DNA of 45,634 nucleotides from an uncultured Alphaproteobacteria bacterium (GTDB lineage Bacteria; Pseudomonadota; Alphaproteobacteria; CAAHEQ01; UBA3637). Positions within the stretch are counted from its first letter, which is position 1; each line of letters starts with the position of its first letter. The notes under the pieces were generated by a model, which had not been told where the DNA came from, did not search any database, and was given only the letters and a program-made list of their open reading frames with translations. The stretch lies in NCBI GenBank assembly GCA_947624545.1, contig CANQKV010000004.1, positions 1 through 45,634 of the forward strand. Direction: 5' to 3'. This document shows positions 37,642 to 45,634 of this stretch, in pieces. Made by a program: the position numbers and the translations under genes.

Positions 37642-38907
37642 ATGAAACAGGAGATTCAAAGTCGTCTAGCGGCACTGAACGTCTTGAAACGCATTATATG
37701 CGAACATCAAACGTTAATGACGGCTTTCAATCATCTGTCCGTTTATGATACATTGTCCGATACGGATCAACAATTCTGTCGCTTGCTTGTTTTAACCGTT
37801 TTACGCAGATACGGACAAATAACAGCATTGATTCGGCAGTTTGTTTCAAAGCCTCTTCCCAAAAAAAGGCAAGATATTCAACTTGTTTTGGCGTTGGGTA
37901 TCGGGCAACTGTATTATTTAAAAACGCCGCCGCACGCAGCGGTTGATACGAGTGTTTGTTTGGTGCGAGAAATAAATCAGCCGGCTTTTGTCGGATTTGT
38001 AAACGGCGTATTGCGTTCTTTCGTTCGAAAATCAGCCTGTTTAATCGAACCGCCTGTTTTGCTGAATTTGCCGCAATGGATTTATGAAAATTGGCTGCAA
38101 TTTTACACAAAAGAACAAATACAAAGTTTTGTTACAACCTTTATGCAGGAAGCGCCCCTTGATATTTTTGTAAAAGACGAGGTAACTTCTTGGGCGAAAA
38201 AGTTAAACGGAACACTTTTGCCAACGGGCGGTATCAGATGTTGTTCGGGTTCTGTCATGCACATGTGCGGTTATCAGGAGGGCGCTTGGTGGGTGCAAGA
38301 AGCTTCTGCCTCCGTTCCGGCGCAGCTTTTCCCCGATGTGCAAGAGAAAAAAGTTGCCGATTTATGTGCCGCTCCCGGCGGAAAAACGGCGCAATTAATT
38401 AATCGGGGTGCCGTTGTGGAAGCGTTTGATATTTCATCGCATCGGCTGGTACGCTTGCGTGAAAATATGAAACGGTTGCGGTTTGAAAATCGGGTATCGA
38501 TTCACTGTACCGATGTTTTAACCTTACCCGATAAAGAAACATATGATTGTGTTTTATTAGATGCGCCCTGTTCGGCAACCGGCACTGTTCGGAGACATCC
38601 GGACTTATGGTTTCATTTATCGAAAGATGATATTTTACGCCTTTCTCAAACGCAAAAAAAATTGCTGCAAAAGGCGGTTCGTTTAACGAAAACGGGAGGA
38701 TATATCGTCTATTCGACCTGTTCGTTGGAAAGAGAAGAAAATGAAGCGGTTTTGGAATGCGTGTTGACAGAAAATAAAAATATTGCGCGCGTGCCTTTAC
38801 CTGATAAGTGGCATTCTTTTTTAAACGATAAAGGTGCCATACAGATTTTACCGAATCAAAATCAAGACGGCTTTTATGCCGTTCTGCTGGAAAAAAGAAT
38901 CTCTTGA
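37642..38907 (+). CDS. rsmB: 16S rRNA (cytosine-C5-967)-methyltransferase RsmB, with full NusB-like N-terminus
   Basis: NusB-like N-terminal domain; VADLCAAPGGKTAQLI ... LLDAPCSATGTVRRHPDLWF ... YSTCSLEREENE. Confidence 0.95.
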   Translation: MKQEIQSRLAALNVLKRIICEHQTLMTAFNHLSVYDTLSDTDQQFCRLLVLTVLRRYGQITALIRQFVSKPLPKKRQDIQLVLALGIGQLYYLKTPPHAAVDTSVCLVREINQPAFVGFVNGVLRSFVRKSACLIEPPVLLNLPQWIYENWLQFYTKEQIQSFVTTFMQEAPLDIFVKDEVTSWAKKLNGTLLPTGGIRCCSGSVMHMCGYQEGAWWVQEASASVPAQLFPDVQEKKVADLCAAPGGKTAQLINRGAVVEAFDISSHRLVRLRENMKRLRFENRVSIHCTDVLTLPDKETYDCVLLDAPCSATGTVRRHPDLWFHLSKDDILRLSQTQKKLLQKAVRLTKTGGYIVYSTCSLEREENEAVLECVLTENKNIARVPLPDKWHSFLNDKGAIQILPNQNQDGFYAVLLEKRIS

Positions 38908-38916
38908 TTCAATGCT

Positions 38917-38949
38917 TTTTCTGCCTATTTTGTTAAAAGAGGCAGAAAA
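38917..38949 (+). promoter_or_regulatory. Hairpin overlapping divK ribosome-binding site and start codon
   Basis: TTTTCTGCCT (38917-38926) / AGGCAGAAAA (38940-38949) perfect 10-bp stem, extendable by TTTT/AAAA with triloop GTT. Confidence 0.7.
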
Positions 38950-39308
38950 TGGAGCGGATTTTGGTTGTGGAAGACAATGAAATGAATATGCGACTCTTCT
39001 CTGATTTATTGAAATCAAAAGGGTATGATGTTTTACAATGCAATCAAGCGGTTTATGTAATGGATATGATTTTAAAACACCATCCCGATATTGTTTTAAT
39101 GGATATTCAACTGCCGTTTATTTCCGGACTGGAATTAACACAACGCATTCGCGCCGATAACCGCTTAAAAGAAACAAAAATTATCGCCGTTTCCGCTTTT
39201 GCCGCGGAGGAAGATAAAAAACGCATTTTGAAAGCCGGTTGCAATGATTATATTTCAAAACCCATTGAGTTAAAATCTTTTTTCAAAACCATACAAAAAT
39301 GGGCATAA
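38949..39308 (+). CDS. divK: DivK-like single-domain response regulator
   Basis: MERILVVEDNEMNMRLFSDLLKSKGYDVLQ ... DIVLMDIQLPFISGLELT ... GCNDYISKPIELKSFFKTI. Confidence 0.88.
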   Translation: MERILVVEDNEMNMRLFSDLLKSKGYDVLQCNQAVYVMDMILKHHPDIVLMDIQLPFISGLELTQRIRADNRLKETKIIAVSAFAAEEDKKRILKAGCNDYISKPIELKSFFKTIQKWA

Positions 39309-39337
39309 AAAAACCTTTCATGCGAAAGGCTTTTTTA
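39307..39337. terminator. Bidirectional terminator between divK and adhE
   Basis: aaaaaaacctttcatgcgaaaggctttttt. Confidence 0.85.
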
Positions 39338-39356
39338 CTGTTTTTGAAAACAATTT

Positions 39357-41969
39357 TTATAAAACGGGTTTTCCGTAATAAGCTTCCAAAAATAATTCTT
39401 TAATTTCACTGATTAACGGATACCGTGCGTTACAACCCGTGCATTGATCGTCAAACGCTTTTACGGATAATGCGTCAAGCGCCGCCAAGAAAGCTTTTTC
39501 ATCAACATTCACTTCTTGAATGGACAGGGGAATATTTACGGCTTTTTTCAAATCCTGAATGGCTTGAATTAAGCGCGCAACTTTTTCATCAACCTGTGAA
39601 TCGGTCAATCCCGTCGTTAAGCCCATTGCATCGGCAAATTCGGCATACCGCTCTTTAACAAACGGATAACGATATTGCGGGAATGTGCCTTGTTTTGTCG
39701 GAGCATCCGTTGCATTATATTTGACCACATAGGGCAATAATAACGCATTTGCCAACCCGTGCGCCACATGGAATTCGCCGCCGAGTTTATGCGCCATTGA
39801 GTGACACAATCCCAAAAAGGCATTCGCAAACGCTTGTCCTGCCAATGTAGCGGCATAGTGCATTTTTTCACGGGCTTCGGGATCTTTGGCGCCGTGTTCG
39901 TAAGAGCGAGGCAAATACTTAAAGACAAGACGCGCCGCTTCCAATGCCTGCCCGTCTGACAAATTATTTGCCATAACCGACGTGTAAGCTTCCAACGCGT
40001 GTGTTAACACATCAACACCCGAAAACGCCGTTAATCCTTTCGGCATACTCATAGCCAAATCGGGATCGACAATCGCCATATTCGGTAAAATAGCATAATC
40101 GGTAATCGGGTATTTTTGATTGGTTTTATCATCGGTAATCACGGTAAACGGCGTGACTTCCGAACCTGTTCCCGATGTGGTCGGTACGGCAACCATCAAC
40201 GCTTTGCTGCCCAAGCGCGGAAATTCCACAATCCGTTTTCTGATATCTAAAAAGCGCATGGCAATATCTTCAAACGCCAATTCGGGATGCTCATACATAA
40301 GCCATACGATTTTGGCGGCATCCATCGGCGATCCGCCGCCGACGGCAATAAATACATCGGGTTCAAACCGATTGACTTGCTCCAAAATCAAACCGATGGT
40401 TGATAAATCCGGATCGGGCTTAACACTGTCAAAAACCTGATAGCTCATACCGTTCTTTTCCAAAATACCGCCGATTCGCCCCGTAATGCCGATTTGCGTC
40501 ATTGTTTTATCGGTTACGATAAAGGCGCGTTTGCGTCCTTGCAATTCTGCCAAAGCAAAATCAAGGCAACCCCGTTTAAAATAGATTTTTTCGGGGGTTT
40601 TAAACCAGAGCATATTTTCACGGCGTTCCGCCACGGATTTGATATTCATTAAATGTTTCACTCCTATATTTTCACTGACGGAATTGCCGCCCCAAGACCC
40701 GCATCCCAATGTTAACGACGGCGGTAGTCTGAAATTGTATAAATCACCGATAGCCCCCTGTGATGAAGGCATATTAATCAGCGTTCTGCCGGTGGTTAAC
40801 GTATCACGGAAAAGTTTAATCCGATCTTGATTCGATTCGGCCGTATATAAAACTGACGTATGTCCGGCACCACCGATAACAATGAGTTTTTGAGCATCTT
40901 GAACAGCCTCTTCAAATGTTTTGGCTTTGAAAAAGCCCAAAATCGGCGACAGCTTCTCATGCGCAAACGGATTGGCTTCATCGATTTCTTTGGATTCCGC
41001 CAACAAAACTTTGGTTGTGAACGGCACCTTAATACCTGCCATTTCCGCGATTTTAGCTGCCGGCTGTCCGACAATGGCGGAATTGAGTTTTCCGTCTTTA
41101 AAAATTAATTCTTTTAATTTTTTCTTGTCTACTTCATTCAAAAAGACACAACCGCGTTTAATAAATTCGGCTTTAATGTCGTCATAAACGGATTCTAACG
41201 CCACAACCGCTTGTTCGGAGGCGCAAATCATACCGTTATCAAACGTTTTACTCATAATTACACTGCTGACAGCCATTTGCAAATCAGCCGTTTCATCAAT
41301 CACAACCGGTGTATTACCTGCGCCGACACCAATTGCCGGTGTACCGGACGAATAAGCCGCTTTGACCATACCGGGTCCGCCGGTTGCCAAAATTAAAGAA
41401 ATATCTTTATGCGCCATTAAGTAACCGGTCACGGCAGGGGTTATTTCTTCCAATCCGGCAATAATATCTTTCGGCGCACCGGCTTTAACTGCTGCATCCA
41501 AAACAATTTTGGCGGCGGCATTTGTGCAGTTAACGGCACGCGGATGCGGTGCAAAAATAATGCCGTTTCTTGTTTTTAAGGCAATTAATGCTTTAAAAAT
41601 GGCAGTTGACGTGGGGTTTGTTGTCGGCACAATACCGGCAATCAAGCCGACGGGTTCGGCAATTTGCGTAAAGCCGTGTTCTGTATCTTGACAAACAACG
41701 CCGCACGTTTTTGTATTTTTATAAGCATTATAAATATATTCCGCCGCAAAATGATTTTTAATGACTTTATCTTCCGTCACACCCATACCGGTTTCCTGAA
41801 CCGCTGCTTGTGCCAACGGAATCCGTTGAGAAGCCGCCGCCAACGCCGCCGCTTTAAAAACAGCATCGACTTGTTCTTGAGAATAAGTCGCATAAACGGC
41901 TTGCGCTTTTTTGACTCGTTCAACGATTAAGTCAACCTTCTTTTTTTGTTCTTCTGTTAAATCAGCCAT
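39357..41969 (-). CDS. adhE: Bifunctional acetaldehyde-CoA/alcohol dehydrogenase
   Basis: 870 aa: N-terminal ALDH domain (EPVGLIAGIVPTTNPTSTAIFKALI, NGMICASEQ) and C-terminal Fe-ADH domain (GGGSPMDAAKI, VPTTSGTGSEVTPF, HSMAHKLGGEFHVAHGLANALLLP). Confidence 0.98.
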   Translation of the reverse strand: MADLTEEQKKKVDLIVERVKKAQAVYATYSQEQVDAVFKAAALAAASQRIPLAQAAVQETGMGVTEDKVIKNHFAAEYIYNAYKNTKTCGVVCQDTEHGFTQIAEPVGLIAGIVPTTNPTSTAIFKALIALKTRNGIIFAPHPRAVNCTNAAAKIVLDAAVKAGAPKDIIAGLEEITPAVTGYLMAHKDISLILATGGPGMVKAAYSSGTPAIGVGAGNTPVVIDETADLQMAVSSVIMSKTFDNGMICASEQAVVALESVYDDIKAEFIKRGCVFLNEVDKKKLKELIFKDGKLNSAIVGQPAAKIAEMAGIKVPFTTKVLLAESKEIDEANPFAHEKLSPILGFFKAKTFEEAVQDAQKLIVIGGAGHTSVLYTAESNQDRIKLFRDTLTTGRTLINMPSSQGAIGDLYNFRLPPSLTLGCGSWGGNSVSENIGVKHLMNIKSVAERRENMLWFKTPEKIYFKRGCLDFALAELQGRKRAFIVTDKTMTQIGITGRIGGILEKNGMSYQVFDSVKPDPDLSTIGLILEQVNRFEPDVFIAVGGGSPMDAAKIVWLMYEHPELAFEDIAMRFLDIRKRIVEFPRLGSKALMVAVPTTSGTGSEVTPFTVITDDKTNQKYPITDYAILPNMAIVDPDLAMSMPKGLTAFSGVDVLTHALEAYTSVMANNLSDGQALEAARLVFKYLPRSYEHGAKDPEAREKMHYAATLAGQAFANAFLGLCHSMAHKLGGEFHVAHGLANALLLPYVVKYNATDAPTKQGTFPQYRYPFVKERYAEFADAMGLTTGLTDSQVDEKVARLIQAIQDLKKAVNIPLSIQEVNVDEKAFLAALDALSVKAFDDQCTGCNARYPLISEIKELFLEAYYGKPVL

Positions 41970-42005
41970 ACAATTCTCCTCACAAAATAAATATTTTTCG
42001 CGTTT

Positions 42006-42033
42006 AGTATATTGGTTTTTGAAAAATAAGCAA
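42006..42033 (-). promoter_or_regulatory. Promoter for adhE
   Basis: Minus strand TTGCTT - 16 nt - TATACT. Confidence 0.5.
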
Positions 42034-42113
42034 GTTATTTTAACAAAATTTTGAAAAATCTTTTTGCTGTGATTTTATAACCGTTTTGTCGGATAAGAAA
42101 AAAAGCGGATAAC

Positions 42114-42722
42114 TTATTGTTTTGTAACAACAACCATTGCTTCTCGCAGCACGCGATCGCCCCCGATGGTATAACCGCTTTGCAATTCTCGAACAATTGT
42201 TCCCGCTTCTTTTTCGCTGTTTTCCTCTTCTTGAATGACTTTATGTAAATTGGGATCAAAAATCATTCCGACGGTTTCCATTTTTCGAATCTGATGTTGT
42301 TCAAAAACGGTTTGAAGCTGTTTTTGCGTCATTTCAACGCCTTTAAGCAAATTAATTAAAAACGAATCGCAATCGGTATGAGATTCTTTTGCCTTTTCAA
42401 TTTCTTTTTGAGCGCACTCAATGGCATTTGACAAATAATCGGCGACGGGTAATAAATCACGGGCGAAAGAAGCATTGGCATAGCGATTGGCTTTTTCAAT
42501 ATCAAGTTGCGTGCGTTTGCGCAAATTTTCCATTTCCGCCTGCGCGCGCATAGCTAAATCTTTCCATCTTTCCAACTCTTCGTTTTGAGGTGTTGAATCA
42601 AGGTTTGTTTCTTCCGACGGAGGAACAGAATCCGTTACGGGTTCTTTTGTTGCTTTTTCTGCTGTTGAATCCAAAGTATTCAATGATTCGTTATGTTGTT
42701 TATGATGATTTTTGTGACTCAT
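42114..42722 (-). CDS. grpE: Nucleotide exchange factor GrpE
   Basis: RWKDLAMRAQAEMENLRKRTQLDIEKANRYANASFARDLLPVADYLSNAIE ... GMIFDPNLHKVIQ...VRELQSGYTIGGDRVLREAMVVV. Confidence 0.97.
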   Translation of the reverse strand: MSHKNHHKQHNESLNTLDSTAEKATKEPVTDSVPPSEETNLDSTPQNEELERWKDLAMRAQAEMENLRKRTQLDIEKANRYANASFARDLLPVADYLSNAIECAQKEIEKAKESHTDCDSFLINLLKGVEMTQKQLQTVFEQHQIRKMETVGMIFDPNLHKVIQEEENSEKEAGTIVRELQSGYTIGGDRVLREAMVVVTKQ

Positions 42723-42838
42723 AATAATCCTTTCCCGTTAAATAATCATGAATATGCTTATATGTAGAAGTATGTCGTGTAAAAATCAAGAGAAAAATGA
42801 AAAAAAATTTAATTTCAAGACAAAAAGATGAAAAAAGC

Positions 42839-42867
42839 TTGCATAAATAAACGAAAGGGCATAATAT
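42839..42867 (+). promoter_or_regulatory. Promoter for rph-rdgB
   Basis: TTGCAT - 17 nt - TAATAT. Confidence 0.55.
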
Positions 42868-42899
42868 AACACTGAATTCAATAAAAGAAGGAGAAAAAA

Positions 42900-43622
42900 A
42901 TGACGAGATCCGCCAATCGACAACCCGATGAATTACGTCCTGTTGAAATAATCGTAAACCCGGGCAAATATGCGGAAGGTTCCTGTTTTATTAAATGCGG
43001 TGATACGCATGTTATGTGTACGGCAACGGTGGAAGAAAAAATACCGACATGGCTGAAAAACTCGGGACAAGGCTGGATTACTGCCGAATACGGTATGTTG
43101 CCGCGGGCAACGGGCGTTCGCACGGAACGGGAAGCCAAAAAAGGACAATCGGGTCGCACACATGAGATTCAACGTTTAATCGGTCGGGCATTAAGAGCCG
43201 GTGCTGACTTACGCGCGCTGGACGGTTTTTGCATTAAAATCGATTGTGATGTTTTGCAAGCCGACGGCGGTACACGTACCGCTTCCATTACGGGCGGATT
43301 TGTCGCGCTTTATATGGCGTGCCAACAATTACTGAAAAGCGGAAAAATTAAAAAGTTTCCGATTAAACGAATGGTTGCCGCCGTTTCATGCGGTATTATA
43401 CAAGGTATTCCGATGTTGGATTTGGATTATATGGAAGACTCAAATGCCGGCACCGATTCAAATTTTGTTATGACGGATCGGAATGATTTGATTGAAATTC
43501 AAGGAACGGCAGAACACGGCACGTTTACGCCGCAAGAATTAAACGAGTTGTTGAATCTGGCACAAAAAGGCATTCGGGAATTAATTGAAAAACAAAGAAC
43601 GGTTTTAAATATAAAAAAATAG
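42900..43622 (+). CDS. rph: Ribonuclease PH
   Basis: [69 protein letters not shown]. Confidence 0.98.
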   Translation: MTRSANRQPDELRPVEIIVNPGKYAEGSCFIKCGDTHVMCTATVEEKIPTWLKNSGQGWITAEYGMLPRATGVRTEREAKKGQSGRTHEIQRLIGRALRAGADLRALDGFCIKIDCDVLQADGGTRTASITGGFVALYMACQQLLKSGKIKKFPIKRMVAAVSCGIIQGIPMLDLDYMEDSNAGTDSNFVMTDRNDLIEIQGTAEHGTFTPQELNELLNLAQKGIRELIEKQRTVLNIKK

Positions 43623-43629
43623 GAGTGAT

Positions 43630-44217
43630 ATGACAACTTTTGTTTTTGCTTCTCATAACGCGCATAAATTAGAAGAAGTGCAACGGATTTTACAACCGTT
43701 AAACATTCGTCTGATTGATTCGGCAACAGCCCGTTTGCCCGATGTGATTGAAACGGGGAAAACTTTTAAGGAAAACGCCGTTTTAAAAGCAGTAGAGGGA
43801 TTTAAACAAACAAAAATGCCCGTTTTGGCAGATGATTCGGGTTTATGTATTTCGGCGCTTAATGAGGCACCCGGTGTTTATTCGGCGCGGTTTGCGGCAA
43901 AACATGGCGGATATCCTGCCGTTTTCAATGTTTTAAACGAACAATTAAAAGATAATCCCGATCGTAAAGCGCATTATGTGTGCGTAATCGCTTTGGCAAT
44001 GAGCGAAACACAAGTTTACACGTTTGAAGGCGAACTGCACGGCACTTTGGCTTTAACACCCGAAGGAACGGGCGGTTTCGGTTATGATCCGTTTTTTATT
44101 CCCGACGGATATCATCAAACGTTGGGGTGCATTTCGGCGGAAGAGAAAAATAAAATTTCTCATCGGGCAAAAGCGTTGAAAAAATTATTTGAGTTTTTAA
44201 AAACGCAACAATTATAA
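43630..44217 (+). CDS. rdgB: XTP/dITP diphosphatase (RdgB/HAM1)
   Basis: FVFASHNAHKLEEVQRIL ... VLADDSGLCISALNEAPGVYSARFA ... GFGYDPFFIPDGYHQTLG. Confidence 0.97.
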   Translation: MTTFVFASHNAHKLEEVQRILQPLNIRLIDSATARLPDVIETGKTFKENAVLKAVEGFKQTKMPVLADDSGLCISALNEAPGVYSARFAAKHGGYPAVFNVLNEQLKDNPDRKAHYVCVIALAMSETQVYTFEGELHGTLALTPEGTGGFGYDPFFIPDGYHQTLGCISAEEKNKISHRAKALKKLFEFLKTQQL

Positions 44218-44239
44218 AATAAAAATCCGTTAATCACAA

Positions 44240-45532
44240 TTATTGATCATAAATCGCGCTGTCGTATTCGGAAAAATATTTATTAACGGCGCGCACTAAG
44301 GCTTCACTTAATTTTTGCCGATACGAAGCTTTTTGCAGCTGTGCTTCTTCCGTACGATTGGATAAATAGCCCATTTCAAGCAGAACTGCCGGCACACTCG
44401 GCGATTTTAAGACGGCAAACCCGGCGTGTCGATGCGGTTGCGGTAACGTATGAACGGCTTTACGCATTTCGGTTGCCAATAAATCGGCATACCGACGTGA
44501 TTGCTTCATGGTTTCGCCTTGCGCCAAATCAATTAAAACCATACTGGCATCTTGTTTTACATCACCCAAATCCATTTCAAACAAAATATCAGATTTGTTT
44601 TCCCGTTCCGCCAACGCGGCGGCTTCTTTATCCGATGATGTTTCGGAAAGCGTGTAAACCGATAAACCTTTGGCGGAAGAATTGGTGGAACTGTCGGCAT
44701 GAATGGAAATAAACAAATCCGCTTGTGCCTGATGCGCTTTTTTAACGCGTCCCCGTAAAGAAATATACACATCGGAATCACGGGTCATAACCACTTTATA
44801 TCCGGCTTTTTCCAATAATTTTCGGGTTTCCCGTCCCATTTTAAGCGTTAAGTCTTTTTCATAATGTCCCGTTTTGGAAATGGCACCCGGGTCTTTTCCG
44901 CCGTGTCCGGGATCCAGCATAACAATATGTTTTTTCATTTTATTGAACGGTTGCAATCCCACTTTAACAGAGCTTGTTTGTTTGGCGTCAGGTGTTTTTT
45001 GAGGCGTATTTACGGCTTTAATGCCGGACGAAGTTTCTTTTGTTTTCATCAACGGCACACGGGAAGAATCGATATTTGTCGGACTTGTCAACGATTTAAT
45101 GGTTGCCGATTGAACGGCTTTTCCTTCTCCGCGCAAATCAACGACATACCGCCAAATACCGCCTGTTTGTCCGACTTGCGGCGGCAGAATAAACTCTCGG
45201 GTCACGCTTACTTTTTTTTGCAAATCAAAAACCAATCGTGAAACATTGCCGGAATGTGATCCGAAACGCACGCTTTTTACCAATGTGTTGGTGGGATATT
45301 TTTTTTGCTTAATCGCATTTGGAACGGTTAATTTTTCCACATCAAAAACAAGTCTGTCGGGATTTGATAAAAACTGATACTTAAAATCGGTTCGTTCATT
45401 TGTTTCAACAACAATTCGAACATCTCCCGTGTCAAAATTGGCAAAACGAATATCCTTAACGGTTGCTGCCAATGTTTGAACACAATATAAGCAACATATT
45501 AAAGCTAAAATCCATACTTTTTTCAATATCAT
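44240..45532 (-). CDS. amiC: N-acetylmuramoyl-L-alanine amidase (AmiC-like; AMIN and Amidase_3)
   Basis: Signal peptide, AMIN-like N-terminal domain, IVMLDPGHGGKDPGAISKTGHYEKDLTL ... ISIHADSS ... VPAVLLEMGYLSNRTEE. Confidence 0.95.
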   Translation of the reverse strand: MILKKVWILALICCLYCVQTLAATVKDIRFANFDTGDVRIVVETNERTDFKYQFLSNPDRLVFDVEKLTVPNAIKQKKYPTNTLVKSVRFGSHSGNVSRLVFDLQKKVSVTREFILPPQVGQTGGIWRYVVDLRGEGKAVQSATIKSLTSPTNIDSSRVPLMKTKETSSGIKAVNTPQKTPDAKQTSSVKVGLQPFNKMKKHIVMLDPGHGGKDPGAISKTGHYEKDLTLKMGRETRKLLEKAGYKVVMTRDSDVYISLRGRVKKAHQAQADLFISIHADSSTNSSAKGLSVYTLSETSSDKEAAALAERENKSDILFEMDLGDVKQDASMVLIDLAQGETMKQSRRYADLLATEMRKAVHTLPQPHRHAGFAVLKSPSVPAVLLEMGYLSNRTEEAQLQKASYRQKLSEALVRAVNKYFSEYDSAIYDQ

Positions 45533-45566
45533 TTCTTTAAATAATAAAAAAGGTGTAAAAAAAAAC

Positions 45567-45595
45567 TTGCTTATTTATTCATATACCGATATAAT
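45567..45595 (+). promoter_or_regulatory. Outward-facing promoter at right edge
   Basis: TTGCTT - 17 nt - TATAAT (perfect -10). Confidence 0.5.
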
Positions 45596-45606
45596 AAAAA
45601 AAGCAA
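45578..45606 (-). promoter_or_regulatory. Candidate amiC promoter overlapping the outward promoter
   Basis: Minus strand TTGCTT (rc of 45601-45606) - 17 nt - TATGAA (rc of 45578-45583). Confidence 0.35.
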
Positions 45607-45634
45607 TCAAAAATATGATTGCCCGAACTATTTT

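Noticed and set aside
41664-41930. Plus-strand ORFs antisense to adhE
   Set aside because: Antisense frames of a conserved coding region with no RBS or promoter.
42000-42113. Terminator for grpE before adhE
   Set aside because: Only weak stems; no convincing GC-rich hairpin with T-tract.
1-45634. tRNA/rRNA genes, IS ends, prophage, toxin-antitoxin or defence islands
   Set aside because: Looked for on both strands by eye; no cloverleaf, rRNA motif, transposase, inverted terminal repeats or defence families identified (a tRNAscan/Infernal run would be decisive).

Overview
This 45.6 kb AT-rich window looks like the chromosome of an alphaproteobacterium, probably anaerobic or fermentative (AdhE, NrdD-like glycyl-radical protein). 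I see no prophage, IS element, CRISPR array, rRNA or tRNA. From left to right it holds: the 3' end of an RND efflux pump; a TrcR (DUF1013)-GapR (DUF2312) pair; a secreted Val/Pro/Gln-repeat protein; a DUF4167 protein; dnaX; an M48/DUF45-type metalloprotease; a DXD glycosyltransferase; a stand-alone 65-aa NrdD-like glycyl-radical domain; an outer-membrane beta-barrel; a FAD oxidoreductase and GT2 pair; rsmB-like/rlmE and an atypical winged-helix regulator; waaA-lpxK-lpxL; a HIT protein; DUF2066-perM-hda; ndk; a long dcw cluster (rsmH-ftsL-ftsI-murE/murF fusion-mraY-ftsW-murG-murC-murB-ddl-ftsQ-ftsA-ftsZ) that lacks murD and mraZ; rsmB; divK; adhE; grpE; rph-rdgB; and amiC. The observations most worth following are the stand-alone NrdD glycyl-radical domain, an A10 slippage tract at the domain III/tau boundary of dnaX, a strong hairpin burying the divK ribosome-binding site, stem-loops at predicted mRNA 5' ends, an operator-like palindrome on the rlmE promoter, and overlapping opposed promoters at the right edge. 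All of these are read from sequence only. No database search was run.
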